A DNA stretch of 64,000 bases from Pedobacter petrophilus (GCF_009674725.1 NZ_WKKH01000012.1:62001-126000); one strand, 5' to 3'. Shown: positions 1 to 9,181, numbered from the stretch's first letter. Notes: generated by a model from the letters alone, not told the origin. Translations and numbers: made by a program.

Positions 1-108
1 GCCTTAGACATTAAAAACATTTCCGAGCAGTTGGGTTATTCGTCTGTTCAGCATTTTAGCAATGCATTTAGCAAGAAGTTTGGAATAAGTCCCGGCAAAG
101 CGAGATAG
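1..108 (+). CDS. AraC-family transcriptional regulator, C-terminal fragment
   Basis: Only the last 35 codons are in the window; the 5' part lies upstream of base 1. The visible peptide is the second helix-turn-helix of an AraC/XylS DNA-binding domain. It has the family pattern of an 'I..QLGYSS..HFS.AF.KKFG.SP' type, with the aromatic and FG-SP positions in the expected places, and ends in TAG a few residues later, as is usual for AraC proteins. The effector domain and target genes cannot be seen. It converges on the DUF5916 gene with a 34-bp gap. Confidence 0.78.
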   Translation, partial: ALDIKNISEQLGYSSVQHFSNAFSKKFGISPGKAR

Positions 109-142
109 CTAGCTTGGGGTTTAGACCCGAAGCTAGGAAGGT

Positions 143-2566
143 TTAAACCCGTTTCCGTTTTTTCTTTAAATCGAGGTAATCTACAAAATACAACACCTTA
201 ACAGACAGGCTATTATTTTGCGGCGCATTTAGAATTCCACTTAAGTTTTTATTATACCGCTGCCTGTAGAACGTATCAGATGTTTCTGCAGCATCTTTGT
301 AAGAAACAGAAAGCGTACTACCTGGTGCAAATTGCCAGATGTAAATTAAGTCAACATTAAATACATTGTAATTTCTGTCTAGTCCGGTTAGGGGAGCACC
401 CTGATAATCAGTTAAGTTTCCGTCTGGCTTTAAGAGGTAAAAATCTTTATTTCTACGATCACTCCAATAGTGTCTAAGCACAACCGTTACGCCCATTAAA
501 TTGGTAAAGGTATATTTTGCATCCAAAGAATTTTCTACCGTTCTTCTATCGTATTTAGAAAAAATCGACTGATCACCTCTGGTAGTTACCCAGTTTACAT
601 AATTATAATTCGGATTAAAGGATAAATCGAGTCCAAAAGCTACTTTATCATTTAGCCTGAAGTTTTGAAAAAGATAAAAATTATAAGATTTTCCCCCGAA
701 TAACTGTTGTTCCTGATAAACTATATTTCCACCAAAATTGTAGGCTTTAGCCCGGTTTGGATTTATATATAGCTCTATTCCAAAACGCTCCGGCGCCTTA
801 TAAATCTGTCCGTTTCTGGCCTCGTAAAAATCATTCCCTTTTGCATTGTAACTGGCATCTACTTCCGCCGACCATAGATTTTTGAATCGAACATAAGATC
901 CACCTTGTACCACAGTACTTTGATAATCGCCGGGCGTGGCTCGTCTTGAGTAAGAAACGTTTAACCAGTTTTGCCATTCATTATACCACTTGCCAGGTTT
1001 AAATATATTGTATCCTAAGCCCACTCGCTGATCCAGGAAATTGTTATTGGTGAAGAAACCCATGTCTGATGGGTCAAATTTATCATCCGCATACACCTGA
1101 TTGTAACTCCAGGTGAAATTGCCACTCTGTTTCCCAAACTTAAGGGTATAACTGTAACCTGTATTGGTTTCTTCTCCCTTCAAAACACTCATTTTACCAT
1201 TTGCATTGATAAAATATTTATTGCCTTTATTATTCAGGTTGAGGAGTAAAGCTGTAACATTTGCATCATAAGCACTTCCCTGCCGCAACACATTGGTATT
1301 AATAAAGGTCGCCGAGCTATTGTTTTTTAGTGACTGATCAAAAACCAGGATGTTGTAGTTTGTTAATGGCTGCGTTTCAACTTCACGCAGATTACCCTGA
1401 GCATCTTCTACTTCGGTTTGCATACCATTTGTAATTGCATTGAAAATTCCGATACCCAGCCCCTTAGCGGTTCTTCCCGAAATCTTGGTCGCATTTAAAA
1501 CCTTCGCTTCCGTTTGGTCTTTTACAATCTTATCATTTGTACCAATTGCACCGCTGTTATAATAAGAGGGAATAGAACCGATTCGCTTGGAATAAAACAG
1601 GTCGCCTTTGTTAAAGAGCTCGGTTCCTTCGGTAAAGAATTGCCTGTTTTCGTTAAATTTAACTTCAAATGGGGTAAGGTTTAGAATCCGGTTATCTGAT
1701 TGTACTTGCCCAAAATCTGGAACAAGGGTCATATCCAGTGTGAAACTGTTATTAATTCCATATTTTACATCCATCCCTCCGTTGAAGCGTGATGTGGTGT
1801 TTTTTACCCCTGGTAAATTAGCAGGATAATGGTTAACGTAAGCGGAAACATAAGGCGAAAAGGAAAGCCGTAAGGGTGGTTTGATATCTTTAATCCCTGT
1901 CCATAGTCCTTCCTGATTAATGAAACCATTTACTTTTGGATCTACAAAATTCCAGAACACCTGCGTATTGCTTCTCTGCGTGCGCCGGCTAAAGTTAATT
2001 CCCCAGTTTTGAATATCTTTACCGGAGAAGCGCAAAGCCGAGTAAGGGATTTTCATTTCACAGGTCCAGCCTTTATCATCAATTTTAACGGCACTTTCCC
2101 ATACGGCGTTCCAGTTAGGGTCTTCGTCGCCCACCTGAGAATATTTGGCATCAAACTGCACACCTGCTGCCGTAACGAAAAAGCCATTCCCATTCATTTT
2201 ATCGTAAAACGGATCTACAATTATGGAAATAAAATCAGCATTTCCAATCTGATCTCTTGACACCAGTTCGTGCGAAACGCTATCCGGATGATCATACATC
2301 CTGGCATAAACATAAATGGCTACATCATCATAAAGCACCTTCATTTCGGTACGCCTGTCTTTGGCTTCAATCTTTCCGGGAGTTGGTCTGATTTCAATAA
2401 AATCGCTTGCTATTGGTACTTCTACCCAACAAACATCATCCAATAAACCATCAATTTTCGGTGTAGTAGCCGTTCTAACCGCAGTCAACTGCCTTTGTTT
2501 AGGAAGATCCTGCGCATTACATATGGCAGAAAGTATCAGGAAAAAGAGCGTCAGCTGGCGTTTCAT
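143..2566 (-). CDS. DUF5916 / CBM9-like domain outer-membrane-type protein
   Basis: This encodes a secreted protein of about 807 residues. I start it at the ATG at 2566 rather than ten codons upstream, because that places a clean signal peptide (MKRQLTLFFLILSAICNAQ) at the N-terminus. Residues of about 30-230 resemble a carbohydrate-binding family 9-like domain ('KIDGLLDDVCW' is the typical entry strand). The remaining 550 or so residues are rich in aromatic, alternating beta-strand segments with 'WNEWQNWLNVSYSRR'-like patterns, matching the DUF5916 region that usually follows this domain in Bacteroidota and is probably an outer-membrane barrel. The substrate is unknown. It stands alone on the minus strand, back to back with ffh. 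Confidence 0.85.
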   Translation of the reverse strand: MKRQLTLFFLILSAICNAQDLPKQRQLTAVRTATTPKIDGLLDDVCWVEVPIASDFIEIRPTPGKIEAKDRRTEMKVLYDDVAIYVYARMYDHPDSVSHELVSRDQIGNADFISIIVDPFYDKMNGNGFFVTAAGVQFDAKYSQVGDEDPNWNAVWESAVKIDDKGWTCEMKIPYSALRFSGKDIQNWGINFSRRTQRSNTQVFWNFVDPKVNGFINQEGLWTGIKDIKPPLRLSFSPYVSAYVNHYPANLPGVKNTTSRFNGGMDVKYGINNSFTLDMTLVPDFGQVQSDNRILNLTPFEVKFNENRQFFTEGTELFNKGDLFYSKRIGSIPSYYNSGAIGTNDKIVKDQTEAKVLNATKISGRTAKGLGIGIFNAITNGMQTEVEDAQGNLREVETQPLTNYNILVFDQSLKNNSSATFINTNVLRQGSAYDANVTALLLNLNNKGNKYFINANGKMSVLKGEETNTGYSYTLKFGKQSGNFTWSYNQVYADDKFDPSDMGFFTNNNFLDQRVGLGYNIFKPGKWYNEWQNWLNVSYSRRATPGDYQSTVVQGGSYVRFKNLWSAEVDASYNAKGNDFYEARNGQIYKAPERFGIELYINPNRAKAYNFGGNIVYQEQQLFGGKSYNFYLFQNFRLNDKVAFGLDLSFNPNYNYVNWVTTRGDQSIFSKYDRRTVENSLDAKYTFTNLMGVTVVLRHYWSDRRNKDFYLLKPDGNLTDYQGAPLTGLDRNYNVFNVDLIYIWQFAPGSTLSVSYKDAAETSDTFYRQRYNKNLSGILNAPQNNSLSVKVLYFVDYLDLKKKRKRV

Positions 2567-2684
2567 TAGTTTAGTTTGGTACGTATAAGACCGCATTAGA
2601 ATCTAAATGTTGCATCATTCTGGAAAATTAATCTGAAGCTAAAGTTTTGACTTTGAGTTGCAGAGATTTACAAGCAAAATTTGA

Positions 2685-2692
2685 TACATTTG
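2685..2692 (+). promoter_or_regulatory. Putative -7 promoter box of ffh
   Basis: TACATTTG matches the Bacteroidota -7 consensus TAnnTTTG exactly and lies 61 nt before the ffh start. I see no convincing -33 element at the standard spacing. Confidence 0.5.
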
Positions 2693-2753
2693 CGTTTCAT
2701 TAAAAACAAATGGTCTTTGCTTTTGGGCAAACAGGCTATTAGCTTATAAAAAG

Positions 2754-4094
2754 ATGTTTGATAATTTACAGGACAAGCTAGATAGAGCATTTAAAGTATT
2801 AAAAGGACAAGGCAGCATTACGGAAATCAACGTGGCAGAAACCATGAAAGAGATTCGTAAAGCGTTATTAGATGCCGATGTTAACTATAAAACCGCCAAG
2901 GCATTTACTGATGATGTAAGGCAAAAAGCATTGGGGCAGAACGTGCTTACCGCCGTTTCACCTGGTCAGTTGCTTACCAAAATCATGAATGATGAGCTTG
3001 CTGCCTTAATGGGTGGTGAGGTTACCGAATTAGATACCAAAGCAAACCCAACAATTATATTAATTGCAGGTTTAAATGGTGCAGGTAAAACTACCTTCGC
3101 CGGCAAGCTGGCTTTGCACTTAAAAGGTAAAGGCAAAAAACCCCTATTGGTTGCTGGTGATATGTATCGCCCTGCAGCGGTAGATCAGTTAGAAGTTTTA
3201 GGAACTTCAGTTGGTGTTTCGGTTTATGCAAACCGCCAGTCTACCGACCCTGTTGGCATTGCTTTAGAGGGGATTGCACATGGTAAGCAAAATGGCAATA
3301 ACGTAATCATTATTGATACTGCAGGTCGGTTAGCGATTGATGAGTCGTTGATGAATGAAATTTCTGAAGTTAAGGCGAAGACTCAACCTCACGAAATCCT
3401 ATTCGTTGTGGATTCGATGACTGGTCAGGATGCAGTGAATACAGCCAAAGTATTTAACGATAGATTAGATTTTACCGGTGTTGTTTTAACTAAGCTGGAT
3501 GGTGATACCCGCGGTGGTGCTGCACTTTCTATTAAATCGGTTGTAAATAAACCTATCAAATTTATTGGTACCGGCGAGAAAATGGAAGCACTTGATGTGT
3601 TCTATCCAGACCGTATGGCATCGCGTATTTTGGGAATGGGTGATGTGGTTTCCCTTGTTGAACGTGCACAGATGCAGTTTGATGAGAAGGAAGCTGCCGA
3701 ATTACAGAAAAAAATACGCAAGAATAAATTCGATTTCAATGATTTTTACAGCCAGATTCAGCAAATCAAGAAGATGGGTAATATGAAGGATTTGATGGGC
3801 ATGATTCCTGGGGTTGGGAAAATGATGAAGAACGTGGATATTCAGGATGATGCATTTAAATCAATCGAAGCCATTATCAATTCCATGACACCATTTGAAA
3901 AGGAAAACCCTGATGCGATTCAACAAAGCCGCCGTTTACGTATTGCAAAAGGCTCCGGAAATAAAGTTGAAGAGGTAACGAAACTAATTAAACAGTTTGA
4001 AGATATGCGGAAGATGATGAAGCAGTTTTCAAACCCGGCAGCAGCAGCAGCAATGATGAAAGGTATGCCGAAGATGCCATTTGGAAAAAAATAG
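2754..4094 (+). CDS. ffh: Signal recognition particle protein Ffh
   Basis: This is the SRP54-type GTPase that binds 4.5S RNA and signal sequences and delivers ribosomes to FtsY at the membrane. At 446 residues it has the normal family length. An N-terminal helical bundle (about 1-90) is followed by the G domain with G1 GLNGAGKTT (106-114), G3 DTAGR (188-192) and G4 TKLDGD (246-251). The M domain (about 300-446) contains the conserved SRRLRIAKGSG RNA-binding segment near residue 392 and ends in a methionine-rich tail (MMKQF, MMKGMPKMPFGKK) that lines the signal-sequence groove. It has its own promoter and is followed by a hairpin terminator, so it appears monocistronic. Confidence 0.98.
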   Translation: MFDNLQDKLDRAFKVLKGQGSITEINVAETMKEIRKALLDADVNYKTAKAFTDDVRQKALGQNVLTAVSPGQLLTKIMNDELAALMGGEVTELDTKANPTIILIAGLNGAGKTTFAGKLALHLKGKGKKPLLVAGDMYRPAAVDQLEVLGTSVGVSVYANRQSTDPVGIALEGIAHGKQNGNNVIIIDTAGRLAIDESLMNEISEVKAKTQPHEILFVVDSMTGQDAVNTAKVFNDRLDFTGVVLTKLDGDTRGGAALSIKSVVNKPIKFIGTGEKMEALDVFYPDRMASRILGMGDVVSLVERAQMQFDEKEAAELQKKIRKNKFDFNDFYSQIQQIKKMGNMKDLMGMIPGVGKMMKNVDIQDDAFKSIEAIINSMTPFEKENPDAIQQSRRLRIAKGSGNKVEEVTKLIKQFEDMRKMMKQFSNPAAAAAMMKGMPKMPFGKK

Positions 4095-4155
4095 TTTGAA
4101 AAGCTAAAAGCGGAAAGGCTAAAGCTAAAAGCGAAGATAGCATAGTTAGATATTC

Positions 4156-4186
4156 AAATCCCAATCAGAAATGGTTGGGATTTTTG
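4156..4186 (+). terminator. Rho-independent terminator after ffh
   Basis: AAATCCCAA (4156-4164) pairs with TTGGGATTT (4175-4183) around a 10-nt loop, followed by a short T run. It lies 62 bp after the ffh stop codon. Confidence 0.75.
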
Positions 4187-4219
4187 TTTAATGAAATATT
4201 CCGGAGTTTCGCTTAGGAC

Positions 4220-4862
4220 GCAGGCAGCTGAAGCAGCCTGCAATGAAACCAGTTAAAGCGCCTGGTATTTCATCGCCTTTGGTTTCAACTAATGGCATTC
4301 GTAGTGATTTAAATAAACCTTCTTTAAAAGTGCCGCCAGATCAAGCAGCCTGCAATGAATTCAGATTTAAAGCGCCTGGTATTTCATCGACATTGGTTTC
4401 AACCAATGGCATTCATTGTGATTTGAATAAAGCCTCGATAAAAGCGCAGCCAGATCAAGCATCCTGCAATGAATCCAATTAAAGCGCCTGGCATTTCTTC
4501 GACATTGGTTTCAACCAATGGCACTCATAGTGATATAAATAAAGCCTCGATAAAAGCGCAGCCAGATCAAGCATCCTGCAATGAATCCAGTTAAAGCGCC
4601 TGGTATTTCATCTACATTGGTTTCAAAATATGGCAATTATAGCAATTAGATAAAGCTTCTTAAAAGTGCAGCCAGCTGAAGCAGCCTGCAATGAATCCAG
4701 TTAAAGCGCCTGGTATTTCTTCGACATTGGTTTCAAAAAATGGCAATTATAGCAATTTAGATAAAGCTTCTTAAAAGTGCAGCCAGCTGAAGCGGTCTGC
4801 AATGAATCCAGTTAAAGCGCCTGGCATTTCATCGCCATTGGTTTTAACCAATGGCATCTAAA
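4220..4862 (+). repeat. Six-copy tandem array of a 110-114 bp palindrome-containing repeat
   Basis: The motif CTGCAATGAA and its close variants recur at about 4241, 4353, 4467, 4579, 4689 and 4800, giving periods of 112, 114, 112, 110 and 111 bp. Each unit also holds AAAGCGCCTGG and an inverted repeat of the form CATTGG-TTTnAA-CCAATG; the last copy (4836-4855) is a perfect 9-bp stem. The array fills the gap between ffh and yifB. A 79-codon open frame runs through the first two units, but the periods are not all multiples of three and later units have in-frame stops, so I do not call it a gene. The core recurs in inverted orientation near 62.06 kb. Confidence 0.92.
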
Positions 4863-4945
4863 TAAGAAATTTCTTTATATATTTATCAAAACGAATTATT
4901 CATCCCCGAATAACAGAACATCCCGTTTAATTTTCAGTATTATTC

Positions 4946-6484
4946 ATGCTTGTAAAAACATACGGGAGCGCTGTTTTTGGCGTAAACGCACTCACCATAA
5001 CTATCGAGGTAAGTATTAGTGGAGGCAACAAATATTACATGGTTGGTTTGCCTGATAACGCAGTTAAAGAAAGTCTACAGCGTGTGGCAAGTGCCATTAA
5101 CGTTGCGGGCTTCAGGATGCCGAAACAAAAAATTGTAGTAAACTTAGCGCCTGCGGATATAAAAAAGGAAGGCTCATCCTATGATTTACCCATTGCAATT
5201 GGCATTCTCGCCGCATCAGGACAAATCCCAAGTGAGGAACTGGCAGATTACTTTATTATGGGTGAACTTTCTCTGGATGGCGCTATTCAGCCGATTAGAG
5301 GTGCATTGCCAATTGCCATTCAAGCTCAAATGGAGGGCTTCAAAGGCTTCATCCTCCCAAGACAAAATGTACGCGAGGCGGCTATTGTAGATGGCTTGGT
5401 TGCTTATGGCGTTGAAACGTTAGCTCAGGTAATTGCTTTCTTCAATAAAAGCGAACCGCTCGAACAAGTTAAAATCAATACCAAAGAAGAGTTTCTTAAA
5501 AATATTGGCAATTACGAGCACGACTTTTCTGATGTAAAAGGCCAGGAAAATATTAAACGGGCTTTAGAAATTGCCGCTGCGGGCGGACATAATGTAATCT
5601 TGATTGGTCCGCCGGGAGCAGGTAAAACCATGTTGGCAAAACGCTTGCCTACTATTTTGCCTCCGCTCAATTTATATGAAGCACTTGAAACCACTAAAAT
5701 ACATTCAGTCGCCGGAAAACTTTCTGCTGCAGATGCGCTGATGACCATTCGACCGTATCGCTCGCCCCACCATACCATTTCTGATGTTGCGCTAGTTGGC
5801 GGAGGGATCAGTCCGCAGCCAGGGGAAATTTCTCTGGCACATAACGGCGTATTGTTTTTAGATGAATTGCCGGAGTTTAAGCGCACAGTGTTGGAAGTGA
5901 TGCGTCAACCACTGGAAGACCGTAAAGTGGCCATTTCCCGGGCTCGTTTTTCAGTAGAGTATCCTGCAAGCTTCATGTTGGTGGCTTCCATGAACCCATG
6001 TCCGTGTGGCTTTTATAACCATCCGGAAAAGGAATGTGTTTGCGCGCCTGGTGTGGTACAAAAATATTTAAGTAAGATATCCGGACCACTTCTCGACCGA
6101 ATTGATTTGCATGTTGAAGTTACACCTGTTGATTTCTCGGAACTGGCTTCATCCCGCGAAGCGGAGAAAAGCGAACACATCAGGGCACGGGTGATTAAGG
6201 CGAGAGAAATTCAGGATCATCGCTTTGCAGATAAAGAAGACCTGCATTATAACGCCCAAATGAGTCCGAAAATGGTACGCAAAGTTTGTCAGATTAGCGA
6301 CGCAGGAACAGCACTTCTGAAAACTGCAATGGAAAGGTTGGGTCTATCTGCCCGTGCTTACGATCGAATTTTAAAAGTAGCACGAACCATTGCAGACTTA
6401 GATCAAAGTGAAAATGTAGAACTTGAACACTTGGCAGAATCAATTAATTACCGAAGTTTAGATCGTGACGGATGGGCAGGATAA
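4946..6484 (+). CDS. YifB/ComM family Mg-chelatase-like AAA+ ATPase
   Basis: The 512-residue protein has the normal length for the YifB/ComM family, whose ComM members are branch-migration helicases used during natural transformation. Residues 1-170 form the Lon-protease-like fold that begins the family. The AAA+ module has Walker A GPPGAGKT (221-228) and Walker B FLDE (304-307). A four-cysteine motif (C352, C354, C364, C366; PCPCG...ECVC) is the usual zinc-type insertion. The C-terminal Mg-chelatase domain carries RAYDRILKVARTIADL. It starts with ATG directly after the repeat array; downstream genes look unrelated. Whether this organism is naturally competent cannot be judged from the window. 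Confidence 0.95.
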   Translation: MLVKTYGSAVFGVNALTITIEVSISGGNKYYMVGLPDNAVKESLQRVASAINVAGFRMPKQKIVVNLAPADIKKEGSSYDLPIAIGILAASGQIPSEELADYFIMGELSLDGAIQPIRGALPIAIQAQMEGFKGFILPRQNVREAAIVDGLVAYGVETLAQVIAFFNKSEPLEQVKINTKEEFLKNIGNYEHDFSDVKGQENIKRALEIAAAGGHNVILIGPPGAGKTMLAKRLPTILPPLNLYEALETTKIHSVAGKLSAADALMTIRPYRSPHHTISDVALVGGGISPQPGEISLAHNGVLFLDELPEFKRTVLEVMRQPLEDRKVAISRARFSVEYPASFMLVASMNPCPCGFYNHPEKECVCAPGVVQKYLSKISGPLLDRIDLHVEVTPVDFSELASSREAEKSEHIRARVIKAREIQDHRFADKEDLHYNAQMSPKMVRKVCQISDAGTALLKTAMERLGLSARAYDRILKVARTIADLDQSENVELEHLAESINYRSLDRDGWAG

Positions 6485-6566
6485 ATTAATCGGCAACCTC
6501 TTGACAGATAAATAAATTCAGATAGTTAACAATAAATTCTTATTTTGAGCAGAGAAACGCTCACTT

Positions 6567-7089
6567 ATGAAATGTCTGTATTATTTAATATTCACCATAC
6601 TTTTCTCAGGCTGTGCCTCTTTAAAGCAAGTGAAACAAACAGGTTTAAAAGAAATATGAAATAAATGCCTTCAACGGAATCTACACAAATAAAGTGAAGG
6701 CAACAGATTCGGTTTCTTACTCCTCTTTCTGGAATCAGTTAAGTCTAAATAACCAGGCAGCATTAAGCAGCGAAGCAGAAAACGTGGAACTTATCGCCAT
6801 CAATAAAAACAAAATCAAAGCAGTTTTATTCAGCGGAAACGAGCAAAAATCAGTGCTGATTTTAAAAGGTAAATTAAAGGGTAACTATTTCGTATCTAAC
6901 CACAAGCGAACCATTATCCCTATTCCACTGATCTATGGTGAGTTTAAAAATAATCAGTTTCAACTTGCAATAAATGAACAAAACACTATTCAGGTTGATC
7001 GGTTAAACAACCAATGGGGCTGGATCTTTTTCTTCTTAGCCGAGAATAACCAGACCAGAAGTTATGAATATAAACGCATATCCCGATGA
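6567..7089 (+). pseudogene. Frameshifted lipoprotein gene
   Basis: ATG at 6567 opens a good lipoprotein signal peptide (MKCLYYLIFTILFSGCASLK, lipobox FSGC), but this frame stops at TGA 6657-6659. The following frame, readable from about 6649 with no start codon other than GTG at 6694, continues with a sensible globular sequence (YEINAFNGIY..., then about 131 residues to 7089). Joining the frames needs the loss of one base near 6650-6656, next to an AAAA run. I therefore read it as one lipoprotein gene of about 173 codons broken by a single-base insertion, or a sequencing error. The shift direction is not that of a -1 slippery site. Its end overlaps the next gene by ATGA, implying coupling. 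Function unknown. Confidence 0.6.
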
Positions 7090-7748
7090 AATTGCTACTC
7101 ACATTCCTCATTCTTTTTTCATTTAAACTGTCGGCGCAAAAATTAATTAGCTTTATTCCTCCATCAGGTTATACAAAGGTTTTAGAAACTAATGGCGATT
7201 TGGATAAAGATGGTATCAATGAAGTTGTTTTGGTTTATAACACCAATAGAAAAACAGATCGAACTGGTTTCACCCGGGAGATGTATATCTGTAAATTAAT
7301 TAACGGCTCCTTAAAACTCTGGAAGAAAAATGCTTCAGTACTCTGGAACAGTGATGATTGTGGTTTCTGCCTGGATTCGGGTATTAATTTATCCGTAAAG
7401 ATTAAAGGCAATACTCTAATTATTGAACAAACGTTTCAACATAATTCAAGACACTTCAGCACCTATAGAAACATTTTCCGGCACCAGAATGGCGATTGGT
7501 TTTTAATCGGATCAAAATATAATGACTATGATACCTGTCATTTCGATTTCCAATACGATATTAATTTCTCTACTAATCAGGTAGCCATTGATTACACCTT
7601 TGGTGACTGTGATGATGGTGTTCCAGTTCCTAAAGACAGTGAATTGAGGTTTAAATACCCGTTTAAATCTATTCCAAAAATGGATGGATTTACTGCGGGT
7701 AAGCATGAAATTAAAATCCCCAATGCCAAGCAATATTTTTATTATTAG
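7086..7748 (+). CDS. Secreted protein of unknown function
   Basis: A 220-residue protein with an N-terminal signal peptide (MKLLLTFLILFSFKLSAQ). The segment NGDLDKDGINEVVLVYN near residues 37-53 resembles the calcium-binding loop of FG-GAP/VCBS-type repeats (D-x-D-x-D-G-x-x-E), though only one clear copy is visible. The remainder is beta-rich with several cysteines (CGFC near residue 97). The ATG overlaps the stop of the frameshifted lipoprotein gene by four bases, so the two were probably co-translated and may act together in the periplasm or at the outer membrane. I do not recognise a named family. Confidence 0.7.
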   Translation: MKLLLTFLILFSFKLSAQKLISFIPPSGYTKVLETNGDLDKDGINEVVLVYNTNRKTDRTGFTREMYICKLINGSLKLWKKNASVLWNSDDCGFCLDSGINLSVKIKGNTLIIEQTFQHNSRHFSTYRNIFRHQNGDWFLIGSKYNDYDTCHFDFQYDINFSTNQVAIDYTFGDCDDGVPVPKDSELRFKYPFKSIPKMDGFTAGKHEIKIPNAKQYFYY

Positions 7749-8063
7749 TTAACCAATTCTTTGTGTCTCTAAAATTGGAATTACTAATGGTCTCAGCTAA
7801 ATTCCGCTAAACTAAACAGATTCTTTTGTTAGTATTATTTTTGATCTTTATTAAATTTAAACGACTGTAAATATAAACACATTACAGATAAAACACTCAT
7901 TATCAATTTATTAACCTAAACCGTTAAACTCATCCGCTTTTAAATTCTAACCAATTTTTATTCTTTTAATAGTCTTCTGGCACAATCGTTGTAATCAGGC
8001 TGTTACATTTAACTAATATTTTTTATCTCCCTCCGGAGATTTTTAATTGGAAAAAACAACAAA
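7749..8063. other. 315-bp AT-rich intergenic region with a leader hairpin
   Basis: No gene is visible. The only clear structure is at 8025-8040: ATCTCC-CTCC-GGAGAT, a 6-bp stem with a 4-nt loop, flanked by T runs on both sides and ending 23 nt before the ATG of the next lipoprotein gene. It could be a weak terminator or a 5'-leader hairpin of that gene. TACATTTA just upstream (from about 8004) is a one-mismatch -7 box. Confidence 0.4.
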
Positions 8064-8435
8064 ATGAAAAAGACAGTTCAGATTTTTAGCATGCTTTTAA
8101 TAGCATTAACAGTAATGGTTTCTTGTAAAAAAGACACCGATCCGGCAGATAAAGATTTCTTTGTTGGTACTTATAGAGGAAGCGTTTCTTACAGTAAGGA
8201 TAACAATACCACTACAAGCACGGATGGCAGGGTTACCGTAACTAAGGTGAATGATACCTATAGTTTCTTCTTTGGAAATAACATCCCAGACATTACTGGT
8301 GTAAAATTTCAGGAAAGTGGAAATACATATGTAAGTGTGGGTACCGGTTTAATTGGAATAACAATTGATGCCAGTAATTTAAAGATTGGCGTTTCAAATT
8401 CCAACGGAACCTGGACAGCCAATTGCACGCGATAG
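8064..8435 (+). CDS. Small lipoprotein of unknown function
   Basis: A 123-residue protein with a type II signal peptide: charged start, hydrophobic core and lipobox VMVSC at about residues 17-21, followed by KKDTDP, a Bacteroidota-type post-cysteine spacer. The mature part starts DKDFFVGTYRGSVSY and is made of short beta strands, as in small calycin/lipocalin-like lipoproteins that begin 'F.G.Y.G'. No enzymatic motif is visible. A hairpin precedes it and a strong terminator follows it, so it is a single-gene unit. Function not known. Confidence 0.75.
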   Translation: MKKTVQIFSMLLIALTVMVSCKKDTDPADKDFFVGTYRGSVSYSKDNNTTTSTDGRVTVTKVNDTYSFFFGNNIPDITGVKFQESGNTYVSVGTGLIGITIDASNLKIGVSNSNGTWTANCTR

Positions 8436-8452
8436 TATCTTTAAAAGATTTT

Positions 8453-8483
8453 AAGTCCCGACTTTCATCGGGACTTTTTTTTG
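8453..8483 (+). terminator. Rho-independent terminator
   Basis: AAGTCCCGA (8453-8461) pairs with TCGGGACTT (8468-8476) around the loop CTTTCA, followed by a T tract. It lies 17 bp after the small lipoprotein gene. Confidence 0.88.
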
Positions 8484-8547
8484 TCCAAAATATTGTAATT
8501 TATGTCTTAGAAATTAAATTCGATATGAATTTATCTAGCTTTATAAA

Positions 8548-9123
8548 ATGAGTGTTGAATTAAAAAAGCATATTGAAGAAATTGTTTCGTTAGCGGATGA
8601 AGAGTTTGAATACATCAGCAGCCATTTTAAACCTAAACAACTCAAAAAACATCAATATTTAATTCAGACGGATGAACATGTTAAAACCATCTATTTCGTT
8701 ATTAAGGGCCTTTTGAAAGCAACCTATATTGATTTAAATGGTAAAGAGTATATTATTCAGTTCGCCATGGAAAACTGGTGGATTTCCGATTTCCAGGCTT
8801 TCTATAATAATGTAAAGTCAATTACCAATATCAGTTGCCTTGAAAATGTTGAGCTTCTTGGCATCTCAAAAGAAGATTTAGATAAAATTTGTCATGAAAA
8901 CCATAAAATGGAGCACTTTTTCAGGGTGAAAAATAGCTCCGGCTATGTGGCTTTGCAACAAAGGATTTTATCTTTATTAACCACCAATCCAAGAGAACGT
9001 TTTGAACAGTTTTCGTGTCAATACCCGCAATTGGGCCAAAGGCTTTCTAAAACCATAATAGCAGCATACCTCGGTATTTCAAGAGAAACGTTAAGCAGGC
9101 TCTCGGCCAAAACTGTGATTTAA
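8548..9123 (+). CDS. Crp/Fnr family transcriptional regulator
   Basis: A 191-residue protein of normal family length. Residues of about 25-115 form a cyclic-nucleotide-binding-like beta roll (IYFVIKGLLKATYID, then IIQFAMENWWISDF). The usual cAMP-contacting RxS motif is not evident, so cAMP binding is doubtful. The C-terminal helix-turn-helix is LSKTIIAAYLGISRETLSRL (about 167-186). No cysteine cluster of the Fnr type is present. It is followed in the same direction by a DJ-1/PfpI gene with its own promoter box 50 bp after the regulator's stop; regulation of that gene is a reasonable guess but is not shown. Confidence 0.9.
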   Translation: MSVELKKHIEEIVSLADEEFEYISSHFKPKQLKKHQYLIQTDEHVKTIYFVIKGLLKATYIDLNGKEYIIQFAMENWWISDFQAFYNNVKSITNISCLENVELLGISKEDLDKICHENHKMEHFFRVKNSSGYVALQQRILSLLTTNPRERFEQFSCQYPQLGQRLSKTIIAAYLGISRETLSRLSAKTVI

Positions 9124-9173
9124 CGCACAATAAATCTGTGATTGAAGTCCTGTGTGGACGAAATGTATTGCTT

Positions 9174-9181
9174 TAACTTTG
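9174..9181 (+). promoter_or_regulatory. Putative -7 promoter box of the DJ-1/PfpI gene
   Basis: TAACTTTG is an exact TAnnTTTG match, 21 nt before the ATG at 9203. It supports starting the gene at 9203 rather than at an in-frame ATG at 9152. Confidence 0.5.

Noticed and set aside
4243..4482. A 79-codon open frame inside the tandem array
   Set aside because: It only spans the first two repeat units; unit lengths of 110-114 bp do not keep a frame, and later units contain in-frame stops, so the frame is a by-product of the repeat.
6640..6660. Programmed -1 frameshifting in the broken lipoprotein gene
   Set aside because: The continuation is in the +1 frame, not -1, and there is no downstream stem or pseudoknot; a mutation or sequencing error is simpler.
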